A DNA stretch of 64,000 nucleotides from Ziziphus jujuba (taxonomy: Eukaryota; Streptophyta; Magnoliopsida; Rosales; Rhamnaceae). The stretch spans positions 21,389,001 through 21,453,000 of the forward strand of contig NC_083389.1 of NCBI RefSeq assembly GCF_031755915.1, given 5' to 3'. A program made the position numbers and the translations under genes. Within the stretch, counting starts at the first letter, position 1. Each line of letters starts with the position of its first letter. The notes beneath the pieces were generated by a model that saw only the letters and a list, made by a program, of their open reading frames with translations, was not told the DNA's origin and did no database searches. Shown piece by piece: positions 10,112-21,655 of the stretch.

Positions 10112-11014
10112 TTAGGGTTCCTAGAGTGTTCTAAGGTGTTGAAGAAGAGATAAGAAGGAGGGGACCACGTTGCTTTTGAAAAATGAGGCTTGGATGTGTA
10201 GCCATTTCATTCATTTTACTATATAAGCTTGAAATTACAACTAGTTCACACATGCCAAGCATGTGAGCTTACAAAATGAGTAAAATATTTGAAATTTAAA
10301 AAGTAAAATGGTCAACACCTAACTTTTCATACACAAAAGAGTCAAAAACCAGCTGCAACATGTCTATTCCAAATATAGTAAAAAGTGGCACATGGTTTGA
10401 ACTAAGTTCCTATTGTTTAACTAGTTTGGGTAAACAACCAAACTAGCTTCACCTACTTAGTTTCCCTTTGTATCTGCCTATGAAACTTGGTTTGAAATAT
10501 CTTTGGTCATCAATAAATATTTTTCCAAGAGCTAGGAATGTTTTGGAACCGGATCATGGGCCAAACAGCTCCAAAACTGACCCATACTCTGCATACTGGG
10601 CCCATCAGATACAGCAATCTGTTTGGAATAGAAAATGGACTTTCCCATGTCATTTGGACCTGAAATTTGAACCATAGTCTTCTATATATGTCTGTGGACA
10701 TCCCTCAATATTTCAGCCCAAACCTCCATTTGCAACCTGAGATATAAGATAAATAGTAGAACTATTTTGCTGGAAATTATGAATCCAGCACCATAGGCAT
10801 TTCAAGCATAACATTCCTACTCTTTTGTGCATAATTTTGCCTATACTTTTGCATACATAACTTAGGCACGAAACATTATCAAAATATACCTTGCATAAAT
10901 TAAAACATTCAAAAAAAAAAATATAAACTCATAAAAGGAAATGATTTGATACCAAGGTGTGCATGCTAGCCGGTGACATGCACCATCAAGTGGCAAAATT
11001 GCCACACTTCAACA
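10112..11014 (-). repeat. Cop-1 3' LTR (part left of the Tek-1 insertion is missing)
   Basis: Matches 15266-16168 base for base in length. It ends at CTTCAACA (coding strand TGTTGAAG), where the pol stop codon and the LTR start overlap. Confidence 0.95.
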
Positions 11015-14000
11015 CTCCTCCTTGGCAATATTGTATGAGACGTTGAGAAGTCCTCTCAATATCTCAAATCTCTTCTTTCCCAATGGCTTGGTGAAGATAT
11101 CCGCCAAGTTCTCCTCGGAAGTCACATACTCCAACTTCACTTCACCACTTGCTTCAAATTCCCTTAAGGAATGATACTTGACCGGTATGTGCTTGGTCCT
11201 CCCATGTTGGACTGGATTTTGTGCAATTGCTATTGCTGAAGTATTGTCACACAATATTACCATGGCTTCCTCTTGCTTCAAGCTCAAGTCCTCCAATAAT
11301 TTCCTAAGCCAAACACCTTGATTAGCACAACTTGAGCAAGCAATATACTCGGCTTCCTCGGTGCTTTGTGCAACGGTTTGTTGCTTCTTGGAATTCCATG
11401 AGAAAGGACCATTTTCAAGAGTGTAAATGTAGCCCGATGTGCTCTTGCTATCATCCAAAGAACTAGCCCAATCACTATCACTATAACCAAGCAAAGCTTC
11501 ATTTATGCCATCCTTGTACCATATACCAAAATCACTAGTACCTTTCAAATACCTTAGGATTCTTTTTGCACAACTAAGATGATTTTGTGATGGACTACGC
11601 ATAAATCTTGACAAAACAGCCACACTAAACATGATATCCGGTCTAGTAGAGCATACATATAAAAGGCTACCAATTAAACTTCTATAGATGGAAGGATTTA
11701 CCTTTGGAGAATCATCATCCTTCACCAACTTGGTGCCTTCATTCATAGGTGTGGCAACGCTATTACAATCCTCCATGTCAAACTTCTTGAGTAACTCCTT
11801 CACATAGCTTTCTTGAGATATGAAGATGCCCTTGGATGATTGGACAACTTCAATTCCAAGAAAGTATTTCATCTCTCCAAGGCTAGACATCTCAAAGTTC
11901 AATTCTAGCTCACCTTTGAAGTTGCTCACTTCTTTCTCATTACCACCGGTCACTAGGAGGTCATCAACATAAAGAGACACCAACACCATGAAACCATGAG
12001 TCCTAATATACAATGTAGGCTCATTAGGACTCCTCCTAAATCCATGCTTTGTCAAAAAACCATCTATCTTGGCATACCATGCCCTAGGAGCTTGTTTAAG
12101 GCCATACAAGGCCTTGTGTAGCTTGTATACCTTCTCTTCACTTCCTTTCTTCACAAAACCTTCGGGTTGCATAACATAGACCTCTTCCTTCAATATTCCA
12201 TTCAAGAAGGCTGACTTCACATCAAGGTGATATACTTTCCAAGACTTTTGTGCCAAAATTGCAAGGAGAAGTCTTATGGTTTCCATCCTTGCAACCGGTG
12301 CAAAAGTCTCTCCATAATCCACACCGGCTTGTTGTGCATATCCTTTGACAACAAGCCTTGCCTTGTGCTTATTTATGGACCCATCCGAATTGTACTTGGT
12401 CCTAAAGATCCACTTCACCCCAATAGCATTCTTTCCCTTCGGTTTTGTTACCAAGCTCCAAGTGTCATTCTTGTTTATCACATCAATTTCATCTTGCATG
12501 GCTTGTCTCCACTCTTTTCTTGCCATAGCCTCATGGACATTGATTGGATCACTCAATGCCACATTACACCTTTCATAAATCTCATTAAGAGGTCTTGTGC
12601 CTCTCACACCATCACCAATCTCCAAATCAGCCCCTATGGAGATTTCTAGCTCATTCTCATTATATTCATCATCATGGGCAGCACCTTCATCATTTCCTTG
12701 TTCCTCATCGTTATCATGAGCTTCAAGGCGATTGTCTTCATCCATACTAGCTAACTCCTCCTTACTACAAACCCATTTAGCTTCCTCATCAACTTTCACA
12801 TCTCTACTTATCACAAGTTTCTTGGTTTCCAAGTTATACACTCTATATCCCTTGGTCACATCACTATAGCCAACCAAAACACCAACTTGTGACCTTTCAT
12901 CAAGCTTTCCTCTCTTCTCTTGTGGTACTAGGATGTAACAAATGCTTCCAAATACCCTTAGATGATCAAGAGAAAGCTTATATCCAAACCAAAGCTCAAA
13001 TGGGGTTTTACTCCTCAAAGACTTGGAGTAAAGCCTATTTTGGATGTAGATGAATGTATTAACTCCTTCAGCCCAAAACTTCTTTGGCAAGCCACTTTCA
13101 AACAACAAACATCTAGCCATCTCCATGATGGTACGGTTCTTCCTTTCACATACACCATTTTGTTGTGGTGTGTACGGTGTAGTGAATTGATGAACTATAC
13201 CATGATCCTTACAAAGTTGTTTGAAAGCCTCACTTGTGTATTCCCCACCATTGTCCGTCCTTAACACCTTTATAGTGCAACCGGATTGATTTTGCACTAA
13301 CTTCATAAATTCTACAAACTTCTCCAAAGCTTGTGATTTTCTTTCAAGGAAATACACCCAACACATTCTTGAGTAATCATCAATGAAAGTTATGAAATAC
13401 TTGCTGCCATTTAAGGATGGAACACTCATAGGACCACAAATATCCAAATGTATAAGTCCTAGCTTCTCCTTTGATCTCCAAGAACAAGATTGAAATGCTA
13501 GCCTAGTATGCTTTCCTTTTTGACACACTTCACACACATGTTCTTGCTTCTCCACCAATGGCATGTCTCTAACAAGTTCATGTGTGCCTACCAATGACTT
13601 AAAGCTAGCATGGCCTAGTCTTTTATGCCAAAGTTGAGAGGTGTTCTCAACTTTGGTGTTCAATGCAACCGATGCACCATTTTCATCCATATTCAACCTA
13701 AAATTCTTGTTCTTCATTCCAACACACATTAATTCATTTCCATGTGGATCAACTATAGTGCATGTCATGTTTGAGAAGTGTAATGCATATTTGTTCTCAA
13801 GCATTTGACCTACACTAAGTAAGTTCTCACATAAAGAAGGTACATAGAGAACATCATGGATAGTTTTGATACCTTTGGTGGTGTGTATCACCACATCTCC
13901 TTTGCCTTTCACTTCCATCAAGGCTCCATTTCCAATTTTGACTTTGTTGTGGCAGCTCCTATCCAAGTTTGTGAACCACTCATGCTTGTGAGACATATGG

Positions 14001-14368
14001 TGTGTTGCTCCACTATCAATGATCCATCCTTTATCATTCTTGATGCTACTAAAATAAGTAGCAACAAACAACTCTTCGGATTCACTATCACTTGCATTAT
14101 CTTTAGCAACATTTGCTTGTTGCTTATCTTTCTTGTTTGCCTTGCATACTCTCTCCACATGACCCTTTTGTTGGCATTTATGGCAAAATGCATCCGGCCT
14201 CCACCAACACCTTCTTGGATGATGACCTTTCTTCTTGCAATGGTGACAAGGTTCATAGGACTTCCTCTCGGGTTTGCTAGTTTCACCTTTCTCCTTTATG
14301 ACCTTAAGCTTGTTCTTCTTTGGATTTTGTGTCTTTTGATGTTGTTTAGACACAAATGCAGCCTCCAT
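11009..14368 (-). CDS. Cop-1 pol: zinc knuckle, protease, integrase, RT, RNase H
   Basis: A 1119-residue open frame directly after the gag stop, in the same frame. From the N-terminus: paired Cys/His clusters including the knuckle [14 protein letters not shown] (near residue 61); protease [17 protein letters not shown] (near 115); integrase zinc-binding region [10 protein letters not shown]...CEVCQKGKH (about 248-290) and catalytic core with [25 protein letters not shown] and [15 protein letters not shown] with [16 protein letters not shown] and the catalytic YVDDLLVTG; RNase H with YSDSDWA and [11 protein letters not shown]. The last codons are GAG GAG TGT TGA, so the final Cys and stop are the first six bases of the 3' LTR. 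No internal stop is seen. In other Tork elements Gag and Pol form one frame, so this is probably the C-terminal part of a single polyprotein. Confidence 0.93.
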   Translation of the reverse strand: MEAAFVSKQHQKTQNPKKNKLKVIKEKGETSKPERKSYEPCHHCKKKGHHPRRCWWRPDAFCHKCQQKGHVERVCKANKKDKQQANVAKDNASDSESEELFVATYFSSIKNDKGWIIDSGATHHMSHKHEWFTNLDRSCHNKVKIGNGALMEVKGKGDVVIHTTKGIKTIHDVLYVPSLCENLLSVGQMLENKYALHFSNMTCTIVDPHGNELMCVGMKNKNFRLNMDENGASVALNTKVENTSQLWHKRLGHASFKSLVGTHELVRDMPLVEKQEHVCEVCQKGKHTRLAFQSCSWRSKEKLGLIHLDICGPMSVPSLNGSKYFITFIDDYSRMCWVYFLERKSQALEKFVEFMKLVQNQSGCTIKVLRTDNGGEYTSEAFKQLCKDHGIVHQFTTPYTPQQNGVCERKNRTIMEMARCLLFESGLPKKFWAEGVNTFIYIQNRLYSKSLRSKTPFELWFGYKLSLDHLRVFGSICYILVPQEKRGKLDERSQVGVLVGYSDVTKGYRVYNLETKKLVISRDVKVDEEAKWVCSKEELASMDEDNRLEAHDNDEEQGNDEGAAHDDEYNENELEISIGADLEIGDGVRGTRPLNEIYERCNVALSDPINVHEAMARKEWRQAMQDEIDVINKNDTWSLVTKPKGKNAIGVKWIFRTKYNSDGSINKHKARLVVKGYAQQAGVDYGETFAPVARMETIRLLLAILAQKSWKVYHLDVKSAFLNGILKEEVYVMQPEGFVKKGSEEKVYKLHKALYGLKQAPRAWYAKIDGFLTKHGFRRSPNEPTLYIRTHGFMVLVSLYVDDLLVTGGNEKEVSNFKGELELNFEMSSLGEMKYFLGIEVVQSSKGIFISQESYVKELLKKFDMEDCNSVATPMNEGTKLVKDDDSPKVNPSIYRSLIGSLLYVCSTRPDIMFSVAVLSRFMRSPSQNHLSCAKRILRYLKGTSDFGIWYKDGINEALLGYSDSDWASSLDDSKSTSGYIYTLENGPFSWNSKKQQTVAQSTEEAEYIACSSCANQGVWLRKLLEDLSLKQEEAMVILCDNTSAIAIAQNPVQHGRTKHIPVKYHSLREFEASGEVKLEYVTSEENLADIFTKPLGKKRFEILRGLLNVSYNIAKEEC

Positions 14369-14995
14369 TTATTCTTCATGTCTAATCCTCCTCCTTTGCT
14401 CCGTAGCTTGCAAGGCATTCACCAACTCGGTCAAGGAAATTTCATTTAGGTTCCTTGACTCCTCCAATGAAGATATCTTAGCTTCAAACCTCTCGGGCAA
14501 GGAGACCAACACCTTCTCCACAATCCTTTGGTCACTTAATCTTTCACCTAGCACCCTAATTTGATTCACCACATTAAGAAGCCTTGTGGTGAATTCCTTA
14601 ACCGTTTCTTTGTCTTTCATCTTGATAGTCTCAAACTCCCTCCTTAGGTTAAGGATTTGCATTTGCCTTGTCCTTGCACTCCCTTGGAACTCATCTTGAA
14701 GTTTGTCCCAAGCTTCTTTGGCACTCTCACATGCCATTATCCTTGTGAAAATGGTATCACTAATACAAGAATGAATGGCGGTGAGAGCCTTGAAACCTTT
14801 AGCCAATTCCTCCTCATGGTGCTTGATTTGGTTGACCGTTGCCCCTTGTCTCAAAGGCTCGGGTTCTTGGGGATTTATGGTGACCTCCCAAAGACCATAA
14901 GCCTTCAAGTAGGCTTGCATCTTAATACTCCAAATGTTGTAGTTCTCCCCATTGAAGATAGGAGGAGAAGGAGTTGAAAAACTTGAAGAAGCCAT
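14369..14995 (-). CDS. Cop-1 Gag (capsid part)
   Basis: A 208-residue frame starting at MASSSFSTPSPPIF. The frame opens 24 codons earlier at 15067, but Cop-2 and Cop-3 Gags start at the matching MAS, so I prefer 14995. It carries the copia Gag (UBN2-type) region: NYNIWSIKMQAYLKAYGLWE, IFTRIMACESAKEAWDKL, RTRQMQILNLRREFETIKMK, LVSLPERFEAKISSLEES. It ends HEE then TAA, followed at once by the ATG that opens the pol frame. Cop-2 and Cop-3 have no stop at the matching place in their Gag tails (Cop-2 reads KEETIESAF). The stop is most simply a nonsense mutation, though reinitiation at the overlapping TAAATG is possible. Confidence 0.88.
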   Translation of the reverse strand: MASSSFSTPSPPIFNGENYNIWSIKMQAYLKAYGLWEVTINPQEPEPLRQGATVNQIKHHEEELAKGFKALTAIHSCISDTIFTRIMACESAKEAWDKLQDEFQGSARTRQMQILNLRREFETIKMKDKETVKEFTTRLLNVVNQIRVLGERLSDQRIVEKVLVSLPERFEAKISSLEESRNLNEISLTELVNALQATEQRRRIRHEE

Positions 14996-15115
14996 GCGAA
15001 TGTTGCTTTCTAGTATGAAGGAATATGAAAAATATATTTGTGCTTTCAAGTATCTCTTCACTCTCAAGGAGCGAACCAGCCCAAAAACCTCACAAATCTC
15101 ACAAAAATGTGCCTT

Positions 15116-15127
15116 GCTCTGATACCA
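15116..15127 (-). other. Primer-binding site of Cop-1 (initiator tRNA-Met)
   Basis: TGGTATCAGAGC on the minus strand, three bases from the 5' LTR end (LTR ...CCCCAACA, spacer AAG). Confidence 0.9.
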
Positions 15128-15130
15128 CTT

Positions 15131-16168
15131 TGTTGGGGTGAGAAGGTTATGACCAAGAGCAAGCTAGCTTGAAGTGTTAGCAACAAGCAAGCTTTTGGTG
15201 ATGCTCTTGGGAATGGTTGTGTGTGAGTTGTGTTTTTAGGTTTTGGTTATGGTGTTTTCTGGTTTTTAGGGTTCCTAGAGTGTTCTAAGGTGTTGAAGAA
15301 GAGATAAGAAGAAGGGGACCACGTTGCTTTTGAAAAATGAGGCTTGGATGTGTAGCCATTTCATTCATTTTACTATATAAGCTTGAAATTACAACTAGTT
15401 CACACATGCCAAGCATGTGAGCTTACAAAATGAGTAAAATATTTGAAATTTAAAAAGTAAAATGGTCAACACCTAACTTTTCATACACAAAAGAGTCAAA
15501 AACCAGCTGCAACATGTCTATTCCAAATATAGTAAAAAGTGGCACATGGTTTGAACTAAGTTCCTATTGTTTAACTAGTTTGGGTAAACAACCAAACTAG
15601 CTTCACCTACTTAGTTTCCCTTTGTATCTGCCTATGAAACTTGGTTTGAAACATCCTTGGTCATCAATAAATATTGTTCCAAGAGCTAGGAATGTTTTGG
15701 AACCGGATCATGGGCCAAACAGCTCCAAAACTGACCCATACTCTGCATACTAGGCCCATCAGATACAGCAATCTGTTTGGAATAGAAAATGGACTTTCCC
15801 ATGTCATTTGGACCTGAAATTTGAACCATAGTCTTCTATATATGTCTGAGGACATCCCTCAAAATTTCAGCCCAAACCTCCATTTGCAACCTGAGATATA
15901 AGATAAATAGTAGAACTATGTTGCTGGAAATTATGAATCCAGCACCATAGGCATTTCAAGCATAACATTCCTACTCTTTTGTGCATAATTTTGCCTATAC
16001 TTTTGCATACATAACTTAGGCACAAAACATTATCAAAATATACCTTGCATAAATTAAAACATTCAAAAAAAAAAATATAAACTCATAAAAGGAAATGATT
16101 TGATACCAAGGTGTGCATGCTAGCCGGTGACATGCACCATCAAGTGGCAAAATTGCCACACTTCAACA
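15131..16168 (-). repeat. Cop-1 5' LTR (complete, 1038 bp)
   Basis: Bounded by TGTTGGGG at 15131 and CTTCAACA at 16168. The first 135 bp (15131-15265) are the portion missing from the interrupted 3' LTR. A decayed relative of this LTR appears, in plus orientation, at 38379-38397 and 44597-44809. Confidence 0.94.
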
Positions 16169-16419
16169 CAAACTCCTTAAATGTACCAAAACCGCTACCT
16201 GGGCTTGTATCGGCTTCCACCACTTGTATGCTCAAAACAAGTCTTGGATCTTTGGGTACGGATAAGCCCTCTTGTGAATGAATTACTCCCTGGATAAAGG
16301 CAGCAATTTTTCCCTAAACCTCTTAGATTGAGCCTTAGTAATCGGCCCAGTCTTGATCCATATCTGGTCAGCACCCCAGCGGGTTGTCAGTTGTACGGGT
16401 TCGGGGTAGATTCGCATCA
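16169..16419 (-). repeat. Cr-family LTR fragment that received Cop-1
   Basis: Corresponds to the terminal quarter of the 1138-bp Cr LTR: it keeps the region matching 32669-32924, including the translated motif PITKAQ, and ends at GCATCA. It begins abruptly at the Cop-1 boundary, so Cop-1 inserted inside this LTR and the rest lies left of the window. The following bases TAATT begin an internal part of another Cr LTR, so this LTR inserted inside that one. Confidence 0.8.
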
Positions 16420-17138
16420 TAATTCCTTTATTTTGAATTTGGAATTAATTAATTTAAAATTGAAATAATAAAATAACAACTTTCCTAAATTAATTTTTCC
16501 AGAAAAATAATAAAATAAAACCAAAATAAAAGCTAGTTTCCTAAAACAAAAAGCCAAAATCAAATTAGGAAACTAGTTGACTAGTTTGACTACTAAACTA
16601 ATTTTGACTAATTTACAGCTTGTAATGACTCCAAATCTAATCCAATGTGCCATGTAGGATTCCAAATATTTATGATGCCCATACATTTCCCTTGACTGGA
16701 ACAAAAAGAAAATGGTTAATCAGCAAAATACAGTAAAGCCAGCAACAAAAACAATAATATTGGTAAAAAATTCCTCCTATGCGCCAATGCATTCTTTGAT
16801 TGCTTTTTCTTTTACCTTGATTTGTTTCCATCACCTCTTAATAGTATGAATTGAATTCAAGAAGTGTTTAACCCATTATGTGCTGCCTAGAGTCCATAAT
16901 TGCACTAAAACAGCTACCCGGATCCGTATTAACCTCCATCACCTGGATGCATAAAACTGGTCTTGTATCTTTTGATATGGATAAACCCTTTTGAGAATTG
17001 ATAACTTCCTGTATGAATCCATCCAAGTTATCTTTAAATCTCATGGCTTGTGCTCTAGTGATTGGCCCGGTCTTCATCTGTATTGGATCAACAACTCAAT
17101 AGGTAGTCGGTTGTACGGGTTCGGATGGATTCTCATCA
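16420..17138 (-). repeat. Second Cr-family LTR fragment, inserted in the integrase of J
   Basis: Starts within the AT-rich hairpin region of the Cr LTR (AATTCCTTTATTTTG) and continues to the normal end TCTCATCA at 17138. Beyond it the integrase reading frame of element J begins at once. The left part of this LTR must lie outside the window. Translated on the minus strand it still shows the tail motif MKTGPITRAQAMRFKDNL at 16868-17077. Confidence 0.8.
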
Positions 17139-17577
17139 CTTAAATGCCGAAAGTCCAAGTCGAGGTTGAAATTGCATGGTCTTTACATGCCTTTACTGAT
17201 CCCATCCTTTCCTTGGGTAGATTTACTTATGGATTTTGTTCTTAGTTTACCTAGATCTAAAAAAGCCAAGGATTCAATTTTTGTTGTTATGGATTGGTTT
17301 TCTAAGATCGTACATTTTATTGCATGTAATAAAACTGATGATGCATCTAATGTAGCTAGTCTATTCTTTATGGAAGTAGTAAGACTGCATGGAATGCCTA
17401 GGACAATTGTCTCGGAAGTAGTCTATTCTTAAGTTACTTTTAGAACACATTGTGGGCGAAGTTAAGGACTAATCTTTTATTTTCAACTACTTATCATCCA
17501 CAAATTGATGGAAAAACCGAGGCATTAAATAGAACTTTGTCTACATTGTTAAGGGCATTAATTAATAGAAATTTAAG
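17139..17577 (+). pseudogene. J integrase, first piece (Cr-type gypsy, decayed)
   Basis: Plus-strand integrase core beginning in the linker before the catalytic domain ([15 protein letters not shown]), then [14 protein letters not shown] with the first catalytic Asp, [16 protein letters not shown], and [12 protein letters not shown], where the second catalytic Asp would follow. The next codons are damaged (stop near 17430, then frameshifts), but remnants of the HPQ.DGKTE...NRTL segment can be read to 17570. The reading frame is cut at 17577 by a solo LTR and resumes at 24932. Gag, protease and RT of J are not in the window. Confidence 0.8.
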
Positions 17578-18552
17578 TGACACAAACTTAGGATGACCTA
17601 CGCCTAAACCCATATTATATTAGCCCGGATCTAATTATATTTAAGTTCTAATGATCGCCTTGATCCCTAACCAATCTGTGATTAGAAACCTTGATATATA
17701 ATGAGGATACCACAATAGGTGATGGACGGTCTATTGATAAGTCAAACTAAAATACTCATTCACTAATGGTGTTTTAGCTGTTCAAGATAACAAAAAAAGA
17801 TTCAATCTCACAAAATAAATTCTAAATATTATTAATGGTGTGTTCTTACTAAAAAACAAGCCCTTTTTATAGGCTAAAGGAAAACAAAATAAAGCCCTAA
17901 AAGCTAAAGGAAAAATCGGCCAATAGGATTAGGAAACTAAGCATGGCCAAATTTTCTCTCTCATTTCCTAAACTAATTTGGATTAATTAATTCCTTTATT
18001 TTGAATTAGGAATTAATTAATTTCCAATGAAAATAATAAAATAATAACTTTCCTAAACTTATTTGTCCATAAAATAAATAAATAAAAACAAAAAAGTAAA
18101 GGTAATTTCATAAAACAAAAAGTAGAAATCAAATTAGGAAACTAAAACACTATCGTTTTGACTAAGTTGACTTTGACTAATCTTTGACAAATTTAAGCTC
18201 CAAATCAGCTTCCATATGCTTTGTAGGATGCCAAATAGGCTGATCATGAAGTCCCACACGTTGCCCTCCAAGGAAAGAGAAAATGCCAACTCAGCAAAAT
18301 ACAGTAAAGCGAGCGGGTAATACAACAAAATCGGCCAAATTGTCATGTTGTGCACACAGCCCCCTTTTAGATGCTTTTGAAGCTGCCTTGATTTAATTCC
18401 ATGACCTCTTATAATATGTATTGAATCCATGTAGCATTGGAACCATTTCATGCTACCCGGACTCTATAAATGCACCAAAATCGCTACCCAGGTCCATATC
18501 GGCTTCCACCACATGTATGCTCAAAACAGATCTTGTGTCTTTGGGTAAGGAT

Positions 18553-19550
18553 TGATGGAATTTGGTGTAGGTTTATGTTGTTGTACCCTAGAGCATAATC
18601 ATTCAAGGTGTTAGTCAAGAATGATTGTTGTTGGTTCTTCGTTCTTGATTTTGTTTTTTTTTTTTTTTTTTTTTTTGGTTTGTTAAGGTTTTGTTTTTGG
18701 TTTTAATGGCGGTTTTGGGTTCTTAAGAAGGTTGTTAGCTTTTGGGAATAAGAAGAAAACAAATGTAGTAGTTGAGAGAGAGAGAGAGAGAGAGAAAGCC
18801 GAAATTGTTGTTTTTCAAAATTTTTTTTTTGAATATATTTCCCCCTTTTTTCATTACAATTTTCATTCTTTTAAATACATAAAAAAAGACAATAAATACA
18901 AAAGCATTAAAAGTAACCAACCAAGCCAAACTACCTCAACTAACTCCAATCAATGTGCTGGGCATGCAAGAAACCTTCTTTAATGGGCAGTTTGGCTTGT
19001 CTAAGGCATTTGAATTTGAAAACCAGCTCCATTTGACATGAAAATTGGAGGGAAGCCTTTTTCAATATTAAGCTGTGTTCTAACCAAAAGACAGATAAAA
19101 CAAAGTCCATTTTCCCATTCAAAAATAATCAAACCCGAGGCAGTTTTGCCCAGTTTTCTGGGCAACAAAACTGCACAAGGGTCAGATTGTTTAGGGCTTA
19201 ACTAAGCCTTCCCAGCTCCAAATTGGGCCATTCTTTTTTGATGTTGCTTCCTCTGTATTTCTAGCTTACTATATCCAAAATTCAGATCCAAATCCCAAAC
19301 CTTCTTAAAACGGCATCCAAGGAAGTGGACTTATGTTGCTGGAAATACAATTCCAGCAACTAGACAAAAAGGCCCTAAGCTTTAGTTAATGAGCTTAGGG
19401 CATTACAAAAAGGATATTGTTCTTAAACATTACAAGATAAAATAAAATACATAAATATAAATAATGTTTGGTCTTTGATGTTGCAAAACAAAGAGTGCAA
19501 GTGTAACCGAACTACCTTTCACATTGTGGCAAGATCACCACATTTTAACA
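18553..19550 (-). repeat. Cop-2 3' LTR (998 bp)
   Basis: TGATGGAATTTGG at the left end and CACATTTTAACA at the right end, next to the tract CCAAGGAGGAG. Contains a T homopolymer of about 22 bases (18655-18676) and a GA microsatellite (18775-18795), both also present but shorter or longer in the 5' LTR. Confidence 0.92.
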
Positions 19551-21655
19551 CTCCTCCTTGGTGTTCTTGCTTGTAATATTTAGAAGCTTCCTCAAGGTCT
19601 CAAATCTTGCTTTTGGAAGTGGCTTGGTGAAGAAATCTACAAGGTTATCTTCAGTCTTGATATATTCCAAGCTTACTTCTCCATTTTCTTCAAACTCCTC
19701 AAAGAGTGATACTTCACCGGTATGTGTTTTGTCCTTCCATGTTGAACGGGGTTCTTGGCTATTGATATGGCTGAAGTATTGTCACATTTAATGATGGTTG
19801 AACTCTCTTGAGGATAACCAAGGTCCTCCAATAATTTCCTAAGCCAAATGCATTGATTTGTACAAGAAGAGCAAGCAATGTACTCGGCTTCGGTGGTGCT
19901 TTGAGCGGTTGTTGCTTGCTTCTTTACATTCCATGAGAATGGTCCACTACCAAGTGAGAAAAGATAACTTGAAGTGCTCTTCATATTATCCAAGCATCCA
20001 GCCCAATCAGTATCTGAGTAGGCCATTAATCTCATCACATCTTGCCTATCATACCAAACTCCAATGTCTTGTGTTCCTTTTAAGTATCTAAGAATTCTTT
20101 TGGCACCTACAAAATGATTTTGGGATGGTGATTGCATATATCTAGACAAAACACATGTGGCATGCATAATATCTGATCTTGATGAACATACATAGAGCAA
20201 ACTTCCTATCATGCTTCTATATAGGGTCGGGTTTACCTTTGGTGTGTCATCTTCCTTCTTGTATTTGTCTTCTTGGCTCATTGGTGTTGACATTGGCTTG
20301 CATTCATCAAGGTTGAACTTTTTCAAAAGATCTTTGATGTATTTCTCTTGAGATATGAAGATACCCCTAGAGCATTGCATCACTTCCACTCCAAGGAAGT
20401 AATTCATTTCACCAAGGCTTGACATGTCAAACTCCTTTTCAAGTTCATTTTTCAAAACTTCCACATTCTTTTCATTTTCACCCATGACCAACAAATCATC
20501 CACATAGAGTGAGATAACAATCATCACTTCTTCATTCTTTATGTATAGTGTTGGCTCATTTGAACTCCTCCTAAAGCCTTGGTAGATCAAGTAACCATCA
20601 ATCTTGCCATACAAAGCCCTAGGTGCTTGCTTTAACCCGTAAAGTGCCTTGTGTAGATGGTAGACTTTGTCTTCATGTCCTTGAACAATGAAGCCCTTAG
20701 GTTGCTTAACATAAACCTCCTCTTGAAGCACACCATTCAAGAAAGCCGACTTTACATCAAGGTGGTATACCTTCCATGACATTGAGGCCAAGATGGATAG
20801 GATGAGCCTTATGGTCTCCATTCTTGCAACCAGTGCAAACGTCTCTCCATAATCTATACCCGCTTGTTGTGCATAGTCTTTTGCCGCAAGCCTTGCCTTG
20901 TGCTTCCATATTATTCCATCTAGGTTGAACTTGGTCCTAAAGATCCACTTGACACCAATTGGTTTCTTGTTTTTAGGTTTAGAAACCAAAGACCAAGTTT
21001 CATTCTTTTCTATCATATCCATTTCTGTTTGCATGGCCTCCATCCACTCTTTCTTTTGCATAGCTTCTTGAGCATTCGTAGGATCACTCAAGGCAACATT
21101 GCACCTTTCATATATTTCGGACAATGGCCTTTCTCCTCTAACACCATCTCCAATCTCCAATTCGGCTCCAATGGTCTCAAGTGCATCCTCCTCATCATCT
21201 TCATTTTCTTCATTGTCATTGTCATTGTCATTGGTTTCTTCTTCTTCATCATCCAACCGAGCATTATCTTCATGGACAAGAAGCTCCTCCTTTGTCCAAT
21301 CCCAAATAGCATCTTCATCACCCCTCACATCCCTTGTTACCATAAGTTTCTTGGTTTCCAAGTTGAAAACCCTAAAACCTTTGGTAACCTCACTAAAGCC
21401 GACCAAGATGCCCATGTTTGCCCTTTTGTTAAGCTTGTCTCTCATGTGTGGATGAACATGGAGAAAACAAACACTACCAAAGATCTTTATGTTGTCCAAT
21501 GATGGTTTTTTTCCATACCATATCTCATAGGGTGTCTTGGACTGGGCTTTGGTGTATGCTCGGTTTTGGATGTAGCTAGCTGTGTATATGGCTTCGGCCC
21601 AAAACTTCTTTGGCATGTTCTTCTCATGTATCGTGCACCTTGCCATCTCCATCAA
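19545..21655 (-). pseudogene. Cop-2 pol: late integrase, RT and RNase H
   Basis: An open frame of 660 residues (21655-19673) begins in the integrase (MMEMARCTIHEKNMPKKFWAEA). It runs through GVLVGF-type sequence (NMGILVGFSEVTKGFRVF), an acidic Asp/Glu/Asn-rich linker, RT with [29 protein letters not shown] and catalytic YVDDLLVMG, then RNase H with YSDTDWAGCLD and [12 protein letters not shown] one-base frameshift near 19695 breaks the last 45 or so codons, which can be followed in another frame to the expected Cys-stop in the LTR start near 19545. The RT and RNase H motifs are otherwise complete. Confidence 0.9.

Larger units (their letters stand above)
10112..16168 (-). mobile_element. Cop-1: nearly intact Ty1/copia element (Tork-like)
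   Basis: Minus-strand copia element: 5' LTR 15131-16168, primer-binding site 15116-15127, gag 14995-14369, pol 14368-11009, polypurine tract CCAAGGAGGAG next to 11014, 3' LTR 11014 leftwards. The 3' LTR is interrupted by Tek-1 at 10111/10112, and its remaining part lies outside the window. The shared 903 bp of the two LTRs have equal length and about nine differences by hand count (1.0%), so Cop-1 is older than Tek-1, as the nesting requires. Integrase lies before RT, which is diagnostic of copia. Assignment to the Tork lineage is from general resemblance. It is itself inserted in a Cr LTR. Confidence 0.93.

Noticed and set aside
21099..21455. Ser-rich 118-codon plus-strand frame
   Set aside because: It is antisense to the acidic Asp/Glu/Asn linker of Cop-2 pol, which explains the serine repeats.
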